Of a stretch of DNA of 30,169 nt, positions 16,220 through 24,561 are shown in pieces. The position numbers and the translations under genes were made by a program. This DNA comes from an uncultured Collinsella sp. (GTDB lineage Bacteria > Actinomycetota > Coriobacteriia > Coriobacteriales > Coriobacteriaceae): positions 1 to 30,169 of the forward strand of contig UQXA01000028.1 of the NCBI GenBank assembly GCA_900544865.1, read 5' to 3'. Below the pieces are notes generated by a model. The model made no database searches and was not told the DNA's origin. It worked only from the letters and a program-made list of their open reading frames with translations. Within the stretch, counting starts at the first letter, position 1; every line of letters starts with the position of its first letter.

Positions 16220-18532
16220 CTACGCCGACGCGCTGTCGCGAGCCGCCTGGCATGTAGGGGTCTGACGCAGCGTAAGCGGCTTGTCCCCCGCCTCGGCCGA
16301 CGTGGTCAGCGTATACGTGATCGTCGTCGTCTCGCCAGCATGCAGGTCAACGGTGCCCGAATAGAAGGGGATTCCATGCCACGTAGCGGCACCAAGACCA
16401 AACTGGGTACCCTCAACCGTAAGGTCACTGATGTTGCCACCCGTCGGGGCAAACAACGAGACATTCAGACGCTCGTCGTCACGCGCGGCATCGGGTGCGC
16501 TCGCCGCAACGTAGTCGGGCAGCTTGCCAGCCTCCTCCTGCGTCATGATGTTCGTCAGGGTAACGGTGATGCGATAGGAGCACGTGCCGTCACCGTTCTT
16601 GATGCCCTGACCAATCTGAGTGTCGGCGTTCAGATACCAGTCGAGCTTGGAGAAGCTCAGGTTGTTAAAGGAAACGCCGGCAACGGGATCGGCACTCGGA
16701 TCATCCGGATCGGGCAGCGAAGCGTCAATGCCTGTCTCTTTGATGGCATTCTGCTCATCATCGTTTCTCATCCAAGCAATCAGGCGGCCCTCTTCGGCAC
16801 CGCGCTCAACGGCGCTGACAAGCTTCGCAACATCGACATTGCCGATACCGCCAAGAATCTTGTCGAAGGCAGCGCTGGCGACGGATGCAAAGATGCCGTC
16901 AGACTCCTCGACCGGATAGTTCCAGTACACATCGTGCATGAGGACCTTTGCGGCGTTGGTGCCGTCGACAACCGTTCCGTCGGGCAGTGACACGTTACCG
17001 ACCAGGCCCAGCAGATACTGCAGGAACACCGGGTCGATACCGATGACGCCATCAACGTCCTGTCCATACTGGGACTTCCACAGCGCGGCGACACGCTGCG
17101 AGTTGCGGGGCCAATCAGGCGAATAGGTATTGCCCGAGTTGTACAGGTTGCTGTGGTTGCCGAACAGCGCCTCATCCTCTTCGTCGACGCTCTCGACCGC
17201 CTCATCCTCGCTAAGTCCAATGCGGGGAACAAACTCGCCAATCGACATCTGACCGTCGGTGACCGAAATCAGGCCCTGCGAACCGCCAAAGCCGCCGCAG
17301 GCACGAATCTCGACGTTGTTCATGGCGTACATAAGGTAGTTGCGCGTCTGGCCGTTGGCGCCGAGCATCTGGGGAAGGACGGGGGCGACCTTCTCCGCCG
17401 CGTCAACCGCGCCGTTGAGGGTGGCAAAGCCGTCCTTGGCCTTATCGACCAGCTCGGTCACCTGGGAAATATGAGTATCGCCAATGCCCTGAACCTTCTC
17501 GTTGGCGCTCTTGAACACCTTCGAGCTGCTGGAAAGCGAATCGGCGACCGCCTGCAGCGCGGACACGTTAATCATGCCGTCCTGGAACAGCTTGCCGGGC
17601 GTGGCCTGCGAGAGGTTATCGGCCATGGGAACCAGCGCGTTGCTCGAGACATCGGACAGGGCATCAATCATGGTGCGGGCTGCGTTGATGTCACTGCCAT
17701 ACACCGGGATAAACGAAGCCGCCGTCCACAGCGGGCTCGAGGTCTCCGCCTTCATGCTGTTGCAGAGCTCATCGATCTTCTTCGCGTCGTCAGGCAGCGT
17801 CGAAAAATCGCCCGACGTGACCTTGTCCTTAAGGCCACCGACGATCTCGACAGCCTCCTTCGCTTCACTCTTTACGGTCTTTGCCGAGTTAAGCAGCATA
17901 AAGCCGCTTGCGCCAAGCGCAACGAGAAGAACCGCGACCACAGCGGCAATAATGGCGCCGGTGTGACGCTTTTTGCGCTCGCCCTTGCGATGGCGATGAC
18001 GGACCAGACCGTCAGAGGTCGAACTCGACGAAGCGTCGCTACCGTAGTTCAAACCAAAATCGTAATAATCTTCCTTGGAACCCGAGCCCGCAAACTCGGC
18101 ACCGCTATCATCCAGGCGGGCGAACGTGCCAGTCTCGGAGGCGCCGGTGTAAATCGTGCCAAGGTTACCCGTAAGCCCCGCGCCACCGGCAGAGGGAGTA
18201 TTGTTGGCGGCCTTGCCGGCATTAACGTTGCCGGCGCCATTCGCAGCGTTGGCAGCACCTGCGTTGTTCGCAGGTACCGAAGGAGCCCCACTCGGCTGCG
18301 ACGCGGAGGTTGCACCGTCCGCAAAGACATTCCCTCTTGCACGGCCGGTCTTTTTTGCCTTTTGAGACTGCTCGTACAGAGCGGTAAACATCGCCGTCTC
18401 GCCCGGGGACACGCGCTTACCGGAACCGCCCTGTCCAGCGCCGCCCGGCGTGCCGGCCTTACCAGCCCCGTTCGGACGCGGCGGAACTGCAGGGCGGCCG
18501 CTATCGCTGCCCTTAAAGTGATTACCAGCCAT
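16220..18532 (-). CDS. DUF4012 domain membrane-anchored protein
   Basis: About 770 residues. The first 170 are low-complexity, rich in Gly, Ala, Asn, Pro and Ser, and probably disordered. A basic stretch (RHRHRKGERKKRH) leads into one membrane helix (about residues 192-214), so the N-terminus is cytoplasmic and the large remainder external. The external part matches DUF4012, with MYAMNNVEIRACGGFGGSQG and GVIGIDPVFLQYLLGLVG as the recognisable core. Its biochemical function is not known; DUF4012 proteins are often found near surface-polysaccharide genes, and glmM downstream fits an envelope link only loosely. I chose the ATG at 18532 over one 9 codons upstream because GAGGA (18540-18544) sits 7 bases before it. 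Confidence 0.85.
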   Translation of the reverse strand: MAGNHFKGSDSGRPAVPPRPNGAGKAGTPGGAGQGGSGKRVSPGETAMFTALYEQSQKAKKTGRARGNVFADGATSASQPSGAPSVPANNAGAANAANGAGNVNAGKAANNTPSAGGAGLTGNLGTIYTGASETGTFARLDDSGAEFAGSGSKEDYYDFGLNYGSDASSSSTSDGLVRHRHRKGERKKRHTGAIIAAVVAVLLVALGASGFMLLNSAKTVKSEAKEAVEIVGGLKDKVTSGDFSTLPDDAKKIDELCNSMKAETSSPLWTAASFIPVYGSDINAARTMIDALSDVSSNALVPMADNLSQATPGKLFQDGMINVSALQAVADSLSSSSKVFKSANEKVQGIGDTHISQVTELVDKAKDGFATLNGAVDAAEKVAPVLPQMLGANGQTRNYLMYAMNNVEIRACGGFGGSQGLISVTDGQMSIGEFVPRIGLSEDEAVESVDEEDEALFGNHSNLYNSGNTYSPDWPRNSQRVAALWKSQYGQDVDGVIGIDPVFLQYLLGLVGNVSLPDGTVVDGTNAAKVLMHDVYWNYPVEESDGIFASVASAAFDKILGGIGNVDVAKLVSAVERGAEEGRLIAWMRNDDEQNAIKETGIDASLPDPDDPSADPVAGVSFNNLSFSKLDWYLNADTQIGQGIKNGDGTCSYRITVTLTNIMTQEEAGKLPDYVAASAPDAARDDERLNVSLFAPTGGNISDLTVEGTQFGLGAATWHGIPFYSGTVDLHAGETTTITYTLTTSAEAGDKPLTLRQTPTCQAARDSASA

Positions 18533-18681
18533 AAAGAAATCCTCGCAATTGAGTCGCAATGAAAAAGTCCATAACGTTACTAGTTTATGGCATTTTGAGC
18601 ATCGACAGCTAAACTCCAGACACGGACGTCAATTGGCGAAAATGCGGCACAACACCTTTTCTGTCTTGGCGGCGGCGCTAG

Positions 18682-19704
18682 CTACACCGTAAGGAACATC
18701 ATCACGATGATCATGACAAAGCCGATAAGGTCGGTCGGCAAAAACACCGTCCCCAGCATAACGGCGCTGGTGATGGTCGCCGAAACCGGCTCCACAGTTC
18801 CGATGAGGCTCGCGCGCACCGAGCCGATGTCCTTAACGCCCTGCATATAAAGCATGTAAGCAAAAAACGAGCCGATAACCACGAACACCGCGAGCGCCTC
18901 GATGCCGGCAGCGTCGAGCGCCGGCATATGCGCCCAGGGCTGCACGAAGACGCACGAGACCACGCCCGCCGTGAGCATTGCCGAGCCCGTGACGATGGGG
19001 CTGCCGTATTCGGGCAGGATCTTGGCGGGAATCACCGCCATACACGCGGCGCTGACCGCACACATAAGACCTGCTGCCAGGCCAAGCGGCGAGATATTCA
19101 GGCTGGTGGGGTCACCGCCGGTGGCGATTAAAAAGGTTCCACCCAGAGCCAGGCCAATGCCGATGACTTCGCGAGTACGCGGCATGCGGCGATCGGTCAC
19201 GCAGGCGTAGCCCATGATGATAACGAGCTGCAGGCACTGGAGCACCGTCGCGGTTCCGGCGTTCGTCAGGCGCACGGCCGAAAGATAGCAAAACTGGTTG
19301 AACAGCAGGCCAAAAGCGGTAAAGAGCAGCAGCTGCTTGCGATCAGCGGGCGTCGTCCAAAGCTTGACCAGGCGTGCGCGGTCGCGCGTGACAACCACAG
19401 CCATAAAGAGCAGGCCGGCGAGAATCTGACGCACGCTCATAAGCCACAGCGTATCGACATGGTAGGTATCGAACAAAAAACTCGCGCTGGTGCCCGAGAA
19501 GCCCCAAAACGAACCGCCCACCAGCGTAGCCAAGACGCCCGTGATCATCTTGCGCGTCGAAGCGCTGTTCAGGCGGTCGCGCCATGCGCGACGGGTGTTG
19601 CGGCTGAGCTCGTCGGTGCCCTCGGGCACATCAATGTTCGATATATCGGTCATCGGCACCGAAGCCCCTGCGCCTTCGACCTGCTCGACACACTCTTTGC
19701 TCAT
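18682..19704 (-). CDS. EamA/DMT-family transporter
   Basis: A 340-residue inner-membrane protein of the drug/metabolite transporter superfamily. After a hydrophilic 50-residue N-terminus there are about ten hydrophobic segments arranged as two EamA repeats. The first begins GSFWGFSGTSASFLF; the repeat hallmark near the end of the second half reads SVRASLIGTVEPVSATITSA. The substrate cannot be told; amino acids, nucleosides or small metabolites are typical for the family. GGGGGAG lies before the ATG; an alternative Met at residue 18 is less likely. The gene is divergent from tRNA-Val, and 150 bases separate it from the downstream DUF4012 gene on the same strand. Confidence 0.88.
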   Translation of the reverse strand: MSKECVEQVEGAGASVPMTDISNIDVPEGTDELSRNTRRAWRDRLNSASTRKMITGVLATLVGGSFWGFSGTSASFLFDTYHVDTLWLMSVRQILAGLLFMAVVVTRDRARLVKLWTTPADRKQLLLFTAFGLLFNQFCYLSAVRLTNAGTATVLQCLQLVIIMGYACVTDRRMPRTREVIGIGLALGGTFLIATGGDPTSLNISPLGLAAGLMCAVSAACMAVIPAKILPEYGSPIVTGSAMLTAGVVSCVFVQPWAHMPALDAAGIEALAVFVVIGSFFAYMLYMQGVKDIGSVRASLIGTVEPVSATITSAVMLGTVFLPTDLIGFVMIIVMMFLTV

Positions 19705-19935
19705 TCCACTCCCCCGAAACAGCCTGGAAACAATTCGGCTTACCTTACCACGGCGAAGTCACCAGCTGGAGGCTTGTCCGTTTATCGGTAGGACAATTCC
19801 GCAGGCGTCTTTCCATAGCTCGATACCGCAATGGCCTTGCATTATGCGACAGCCAAATCGCGGCAGCAGGCTCTTTTGAAATGGATACGACAAAGCCCCC
19901 GAATTCCACAATGTAAGCGATTATTAAAAATGTTC

Positions 19936-19964
19936 TTGCCACCGAGTTCAGGCTCCGTTATATT
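19936..19964 (+). promoter_or_regulatory. promoter of tRNA-Val
   Basis: TTGCCA (19936-19941) and TATATT (19959-19964) are separated by 17 bases and lie about 30 bases before the mature tRNA. Predicted transcription starts near 19971. The rest of 19705-19935 holds the divergent start region of the EamA gene and no gene that I can support. Confidence 0.6.
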
Positions 19965-19993
19965 ATCCCTTGCGCACTTGCGCACCCTTGATC

Positions 19994-20068
19994 GGGCGTT
20001 TAGCTCAGGGGGAGAGCGCTTCCCTGACACGGAAGAGGTCAGAAGTTCAAATCTTCTAACGCCCACCA
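19994..20068 (+). tRNA. tRNA-Val(GAC)
   Basis: The full cloverleaf can be drawn: acceptor GGGCGTT / AACGCCC, D-arm GCTC-loop-GAGC, anticodon stem CTTCC / GGAAG with loop CTGACAC, T-arm AGAAG-TTCAAAT-CTTCT, discriminator A and encoded CCA. The anticodon is GAC, reading GUC and GUU valine codons. Total length is 75 bases. A promoter precedes it and a terminator follows. Confidence 0.97.
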
Positions 20069-20077
20069 AATGTTCGC

Positions 20078-20115
20078 AGCTCAGAGGCTATGTCCTCTGG
20101 GCTGTTTTGTTTTTT
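20078..20115 (+). terminator. terminator of tRNA-Val
   Basis: Stem AGCTCAGAGG (20078-20087) / CCTCTGGGCT (20094-20103) with one G-U pair and a 6-base loop, followed by a T-rich tract (20105-20115). It begins 10 bases after the tRNA. Confidence 0.88.
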
Positions 20116-20430
20116 GCCACCAAGCGCGCCGCCAAATAAGTCATCAAATATTGATCCAAGGTCCGTACGCGATGGTCTTTGTATCCCGTAGGGGTGCCGG
20201 CAGATTGCATGTGTCCTGGCCCATCATGACCGCAACATGTTGGTCAAGCATAATCTTTTGGATTCTTTTGGCGCGAGCAGCTTGGTTTTGGTGCTATTTG
20301 GCGGCGGCACGGTTGAGGGGGTTTCAAAACTGCTGTGCAGGTAGTTGGGTTGATAACGTTTTAGCAGTCTGCCAAGAGGCCTTCATTTATAATGCGTCTG
20401 CAAATTGACCAATTGCTTTGACCTGCTGAA
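20116..20430. other. intergenic stretch without recognised gene
   Basis: About 315 bases between the tRNA terminator and the nrdD control region. Open frames here are short, lack ribosome-binding sites and have no recognisable domains. I see no convincing RNA structure or repeat. Confidence 0.6.
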
Positions 20431-20478
20431 ACACTATATGTTGTGTTTGACCTAAAAAAAGAATACAGGATATAGATG
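20431..20478 (+). promoter_or_regulatory. NrdR boxes and promoter of nrdD
   Basis: ACACTATATGTTGTGT (20431-20446) matches the NrdR-box pattern ACAC-W-ATATAT-W-GTGT at 15 of 16 positions. A weaker second copy, ATACAGGATATAGATG (20463-20478, 10 of 16), starts 32 bases later, about three helical turns, as usual for NrdR box pairs. Between and across them lies a promoter: TTGACC (20447-20452), 18-base spacer, TATAGA (20471-20476). NrdR binding would therefore block RNA polymerase. The leader to nrdD is about 220 bases. Confidence 0.7.
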
Positions 20479-20704
20479 CCTCTTTGTCGTATGATAGATG
20501 GCGGACAGAGAACGAGAACCTTATTCGCCCCATTATTTGGATGGATCTTTGAGCCCCTTGATTGGCTGCGAGGATTGTCCGCATGAGGGCCTATGGTTAT
20601 CGAAAACACAGATTGCGCGACGGCGCCGCAAGACAGGGTAAGCCCTGCCGGGCATCGTTTGGCTCTGAAGCGCAATGAGGCTACGATGCGAAAGAGGCAA
20701 GAGG

Positions 20705-22927
20705 ATGAAGATCATCAAGCGCAGCGGCACCGAGGTTACCTTTGACATCGATAAGATCGTCAATGCGATCCGCGCCGCAAACTTGGAGGTCGAGGAAGGC
20801 TCTCGCCTTACCGACCGCCAGGTGATCTATGCGGCACAAAACGTCGCCGAGGCATGTGAGAAGGCCGGCCACACCGTATCGGTCGAGGAGATCCAGGATC
20901 TGGTCGAGGACGAGATTATGCGTCTCGACTGCTACGAGGTCGCTCGCCACTACATCATCTACCGCTATGTTCAGAGCCTGAAGCGCCAAAAGAACACGAC
21001 CGATGACAAGATTCTGTCGCTGATTGAGTGCAATAACGAAGAGGTCAAGCAGGAGAACTCCAACAAGAACCCGACCGTCAACTCCGTTCAGCGCGACTAC
21101 ATGGCCGGCGAGATTTCCAAGGACCTGACGCAGCGCGTGCTGCTGCCCCAGGAGATCGTGGATGCCCACAACGAGGGCCTGATTCACTTCCACGATTCGG
21201 ACTACTTTGCCCAGCACATGCATAACTGTGACCTGGTGAACCTGGAGGATATGCTCCAGAACGGCACCGTTATCTCGGGCACGCTGATCGAGAAGCCGCA
21301 CAGCTTCTCGACTGCTTGCAATATCGCGACGCAGATTATCGCCCAGGTCGCCTCTTCCCAGTATGGCGGCCAGTCGATTTCGCTGACCCACCTGGCTCCG
21401 TTTGTCGAGGTGAGCCGTCAGAAGATTCGCGGCGAGGTTGCCCGCGAGCTCGAGGAGCTTGGCGTCTCTGCGTCTGCCGAGAAGGTCCGTGAGGTCGTTG
21501 AGGACCGTCTGCGTGACGAGATCCGTCGCGGCGTCCAGACGATTCAGTATCAGGTCGTGACCCTTATGACCACGAATGGCCAGGCGCCGTTCGTGACGGT
21601 CTTTATGTATCTTAACGAGGCCCGTACGCCTCAGGAGAAGCACGACCTTGCCATGATCGTGGAGGAGACGCTTCGCCAGCGCTACGAGGGCGTTAAGAAC
21701 GAGGCTGGCGTGTGGATTACCCCGGCATTCCCCAAGCTTATCTACGTGCTCGAGGACGATAACGTTCACGAGAATTCCCCGTACTTCTACCTGACCCAGC
21801 TGGCTGCCAAGTGCACCGCCAAGCGCATGGTGCCCGACTACATCTCCGAGAAGAAGATGCGTGAGCTCAAGCTGTCTAAGGGTGAGACCGCCGGCAATGG
21901 CGATTGCTACACCTGCATGGGTTGCCGCAGCTTCCTGACGCCCGACCGTTCGGGCAACGGCTTTAACAATGTTGCCAACGCGCTGAACTATGACCCGACC
22001 AAACCTAAGTACTATGGCCGCTTTAACCAGGGTGTTGTGACCATCAACTTGCCCGATGTCGCACTGAGCTCGCATCAGGACATGGACAAGTTCTGGAAGA
22101 TCTTCGACGAGCGCCTTGAGCTGTGCCATCGTGCCCTGCTGTGCCGTCATGAGCGCCTGATGGGCACGCTTTCGGATGCCGCACCGATTCTGTGGCAGTA
22201 CGGCGCCCTGGCGCGCCTTAAGAAGGGCGAGACGATCGACAAACTGCTCGTGGGCGGCTATTCCACCATCAGCCTGGGGTATGCCGGTCTGTATGAGTGC
22301 GTCAAGTACATGACGGGCCACAGTCACACCGAGAAGGAAGGCACGCCGTTTGCCATGGCCGTCATGCAGCACATGAACGACAAATGCGCTGAGTGGAAGG
22401 CCGAAAGCGATATCGACTTCTCGCTGTACGGTACCCCGCTTGAGTCGACGACCTACAAGTTCGCCAAGTGCCTGCAGCGTCGTTTTGGCATTATTCCGGG
22501 TGTGACGGACAAGGGCTACATTACCAACAGCTACCACGTCCATGTGTCCGAGGAGATTGATGCTTTCGATAAGCTCAAGTTTGAGGGCATGTTCCAGCAG
22601 CTTTCGCCGGGCGGTGCCATCTCCTACGTCGAGGTTCCTAACATGCAGGACAACCTTAAGGCTGTCATTCGCGTGATGCAGTACATCTACGACAACATCA
22701 TGTACGCCGAGCTCAACACCAAGAGCGATTACTGCCAGGTGTGCGGCTACGACGGCGAGATCAAGATTGTCGAGGATGACGGCAAGCTGGTGTGGGAGTG
22801 CCCCAACTGCGGCAACCGCGATCAGGAGAAGATGAACGTCGCCCGTCGCACGTGCGGCTACATCGGTACCCAATTCTGGAACCAGGGCCGAACCGAGGAG
22901 ATCCGCGACCGCGTGCTGCATCTCTAA
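20705..22927 (+). CDS. nrdD: anaerobic (class III) ribonucleoside-triphosphate reductase
   Basis: About 740 residues; reduces ribonucleotides to deoxyribonucleotides by a glycyl radical, without oxygen. An N-terminal ATP-cone (MKIIKRSGTEVTFDIDKIVN, to about 95) gives allosteric control. The body carries CYTCMGC and the NrdD-typical GYIT and SPGGAISYVEVPN segments. The C-terminus has two zinc-binding CxxC pairs (CQVC, CPNC) and the radical loop RRTCGYIG with Gly718. I start at the ATG at 20705, with AAAGAGG 7 bases upstream, so the protein begins at the conserved ATP-cone; an in-frame ATG at 20675 would add ten non-conserved residues. NrdG, the activase, follows after 426 bases of structured DNA. 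Confidence 0.96.
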   Translation: MKIIKRSGTEVTFDIDKIVNAIRAANLEVEEGSRLTDRQVIYAAQNVAEACEKAGHTVSVEEIQDLVEDEIMRLDCYEVARHYIIYRYVQSLKRQKNTTDDKILSLIECNNEEVKQENSNKNPTVNSVQRDYMAGEISKDLTQRVLLPQEIVDAHNEGLIHFHDSDYFAQHMHNCDLVNLEDMLQNGTVISGTLIEKPHSFSTACNIATQIIAQVASSQYGGQSISLTHLAPFVEVSRQKIRGEVARELEELGVSASAEKVREVVEDRLRDEIRRGVQTIQYQVVTLMTTNGQAPFVTVFMYLNEARTPQEKHDLAMIVEETLRQRYEGVKNEAGVWITPAFPKLIYVLEDDNVHENSPYFYLTQLAAKCTAKRMVPDYISEKKMRELKLSKGETAGNGDCYTCMGCRSFLTPDRSGNGFNNVANALNYDPTKPKYYGRFNQGVVTINLPDVALSSHQDMDKFWKIFDERLELCHRALLCRHERLMGTLSDAAPILWQYGALARLKKGETIDKLLVGGYSTISLGYAGLYECVKYMTGHSHTEKEGTPFAMAVMQHMNDKCAEWKAESDIDFSLYGTPLESTTYKFAKCLQRRFGIIPGVTDKGYITNSYHVHVSEEIDAFDKLKFEGMFQQLSPGGAISYVEVPNMQDNLKAVIRVMQYIYDNIMYAELNTKSDYCQVCGYDGEIKIVEDDGKLVWECPNCGNRDQEKMNVARRTCGYIGTQFWNQGRTEEIRDRVLHL

Positions 22928-22938
22928 TAACCATCCCA

Positions 22939-23076
22939 GGCCGCCCCGTAGCGAGGCCCCGGACCTTTACTCGCTATTTCGGACAGTCCTGGCTCACGAC
23001 GGAGGCGCCACTGGCGCCTCCTGTTCGTGCGGAACTCATATCGAGCAAAGGTCCGGGGCCTCGCTACGGGGCGGCC
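22939..23076. repeat. long palindromic element with perfect 30-bp arms
   Basis: The 30-base arm 22939-22968 is the exact reverse complement of 23047-23076. Inside lies a second perfect hairpin, GGAGGCGCCA (23001-23010) / TGGCGCCTCC (23012-23021), extended by CACGA / TCGTG. The whole 138-base unit starts 11 bases after the nrdD stop. No T-tract follows. It is far longer than a normal terminator and resembles a dispersed palindromic element (REP/MITE-like) or mRNA-stabilising hairpin. No ORF for a transposase is linked to it. Confidence 0.75.
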
Positions 23077-23212
23077 AAGTTGACGTAGCTGAGATGCAGC
23101 ACGCGGCCTGCTCACCCCTCGAAGTTCTTAGCGGGAATAATTCGAGCTGCAGCTGCGATTTACTTGCGATGGCGGTTGAGCCGCAACCCAGTTTTTATTG
23201 GACCTCGAACCC

Positions 23213-23218
23213 TATACT
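23213..23218 (+). promoter_or_regulatory. possible -10 for nrdG
   Basis: TATACT matches five of six -10 positions, but no good -35 is present at the correct distance. The remaining bases of 23077-23254 hold nothing I can support. Confidence 0.2.
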
Positions 23219-23254
23219 CGATGTTCGCTTCGTTCATTGAGTTACCCTTTGCAT

Positions 23255-23345
23255 GAGGCCGGGGCATATCGTCCCGCCCGCAGTTTCGCAGGCCGCAGGC
23301 CGAGAATGTTTGAGGACGGGATGATATGTCCCGGCCTCCCGGGAG
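23255..23345 (+). promoter_or_regulatory. large hairpin in the nrdG leader
   Basis: The 22-base arm 23255-23276 pairs with 23317-23338; the only two non-Watson-Crick positions become G-U pairs in plus-strand RNA, which points to a plus-strand RNA structure. Right after it, the palindrome CTCCCGGGAG (23336-23345) includes the GGGAG ribosome-binding site of nrdG, so the structure and ribosome access may be linked. Confidence 0.55.
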
Positions 23346-23353
23346 AGTTACCT

Positions 23354-23935
23354 ATGAACTACGCGAACATTAAGTATTTCGACATTGCTGATGGAGAAGG
23401 CGTTCGTACTTCTCTGTTTGTGAGCGGGTGCCGTCGTGGGTGCAAGAATTGCTTTAACTCTGTTGCGTGGGACTTTGCTGCGGGCGAGTCCTTTGATCGC
23501 ACCGTCGAGGACAAGATTATCGAGAGCCTCGACCATCCCTTTATCGATGGTCTGACGATTCTGGGCGGGGAGCCCATGGAACCTGAGAATCAGGCGGGAC
23601 TCGTTGATTTTGTCGAGCGTGTTCGCGCTGCCTATCCAGCGGGGTCGGGGAAGACCATTTGGTGCTTTACCGGCGATGTGCTCGAGGAGCTTATGCCGGG
23701 CGGTCGTCATCATACCGAGGTGACGGACCGCATCCTTGCCTGCCTCGACATGTTGGTGGACGGTCCGTTCGTTCAGGATCTGTACGATATCTCGTTGCGC
23801 TTTAGGGGCTCGAGCAATCAGCGCGTGATCGATATGAACGCTACGCGCGCCCGTGCTGAGCGCGAGGGCGTTGCGCTTTGTGATGCGGTTGAACTTTGGC
23901 GTGATGATCCGGTCTATTCGACCCATACTATGTAG
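23354..23935 (+). CDS. nrdG: anaerobic ribonucleotide reductase activating protein (radical SAM)
   Basis: A 193-residue radical SAM enzyme that installs the glycyl radical on NrdD. The [4Fe-4S] motif is CRRGCKNC (C-x3-C-x2-C, about residues 26-33), preceded by the family start MNYANIKYFDIADGEGVR. LTILGGEPMEPEN is the SAM-binding GGEP element, and LDMLVDGPFVQDLYD is typical of NrdG. The open frame runs 52 codons further upstream through the leader hairpin; I reject that extension because GGGAGAG lies 6 bases before the ATG at 23354 and conservation begins there. It is separated from nrdD by 426 bases of hairpin DNA, so it may have its own promoter. Confidence 0.95.
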   Translation: MNYANIKYFDIADGEGVRTSLFVSGCRRGCKNCFNSVAWDFAAGESFDRTVEDKIIESLDHPFIDGLTILGGEPMEPENQAGLVDFVERVRAAYPAGSGKTIWCFTGDVLEELMPGGRHHTEVTDRILACLDMLVDGPFVQDLYDISLRFRGSSNQRVIDMNATRARAEREGVALCDAVELWRDDPVYSTHTM

Positions 23936-24001
23936 CTTGTGGCCGATGCCGGAGGGCGTGGTACCATAGCGCGAACGCAAAATCGGAAGAGTGAGGCCCA
24001 G

Positions 24002-24559
24002 ATGGTCGATCAGGAAAAAGTCGAGGCCGCCATAAAGCTGTTGCTTGAGGGCATAGGCGAGGACCCAACTCGTGAGGGCCTGCTGGAGACGCCGGCACGC
24101 GTCGCCCGTATGTATGGCGAGATTGCCGGCGGCATGGACCAGAGCGCTGAGGAGCACCTGTCCAAAACTTTTGCCGTCGCTTCGAACGATTTAGTTATCG
24201 AGCGCGACATTACGTTTTACTCGCTGTGCGAGCACCATCTACTGCCGTTTTATGGTAAGGCTGCGATCGGCTATATCCCTAACGGCCGCGTGGCGGGTCT
24301 GTCTAAGCTTGCTCGCACGGTTGAGGTCTATGCCCGTCGTCTGCAGCTGCAGGAGCAGCTGTGTACACAGGTTGCCGATGCCCTCATGGAATATCTTGCC
24401 CCCCAAGGGGCAATCGTGCTGATGGAAGCCGAGCATATGTGCATGACCATGCGCGGCGTGCAAAAGCCCGGTACCAAGACCGTAACGCTTGCTCGTCGCG
24501 GTGTCTTTGAGACCGATCCGTCGCTCGAGGAGCGATTCTTTAGGATGCTGGGCCGCTAA
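24002..24559 (+). CDS. folE: GTP cyclohydrolase I
   Basis: A 185-residue enzyme making 7,8-dihydroneopterin triphosphate from GTP, the first step of folate synthesis. The zinc ligands lie in SLCEHHLLPF (Cys and His) and in MCMTMRGVQKPGT (second Cys). GYIPNGRVAGLSKLARTVE and ARRLQLQEQLCTQVADA are conserved blocks. GTGAGG 5 bases upstream supports the ATG at 24002; an upstream in-frame start (23939) would add 21 non-conserved residues. It follows nrdG by 66 bases and is followed by the HD-domain gene after 2 bases, indicating a coupled operon. Confidence 0.96.
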   Translation: MVDQEKVEAAIKLLLEGIGEDPTREGLLETPARVARMYGEIAGGMDQSAEEHLSKTFAVASNDLVIERDITFYSLCEHHLLPFYGKAAIGYIPNGRVAGLSKLARTVEVYARRLQLQEQLCTQVADALMEYLAPQGAIVLMEAEHMCMTMRGVQKPGTKTVTLARRGVFETDPSLEERFFRMLGR

Positions 24560-24561
24560 CC

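Noticed and set aside
19842..20069. 75-codon minus-strand frame starting MVGVRRFELLTSS
   Set aside because: It is the antisense translation of tRNA-Val, a well-known false gene in automatic annotation.
20681..22921. 746-codon minus-strand frame opposite nrdD
   Set aside because: The strong C/G third-position bias of nrdD leaves few antisense stops; the protein is His/Leu/Val-rich with no domain, while nrdD is clearly real.
23198..23353. N-terminal extension of nrdG
   Set aside because: The 52 extra codons lie in the leader hairpin, are not NrdG-like, and a good ribosome-binding site precedes the ATG at 23354.
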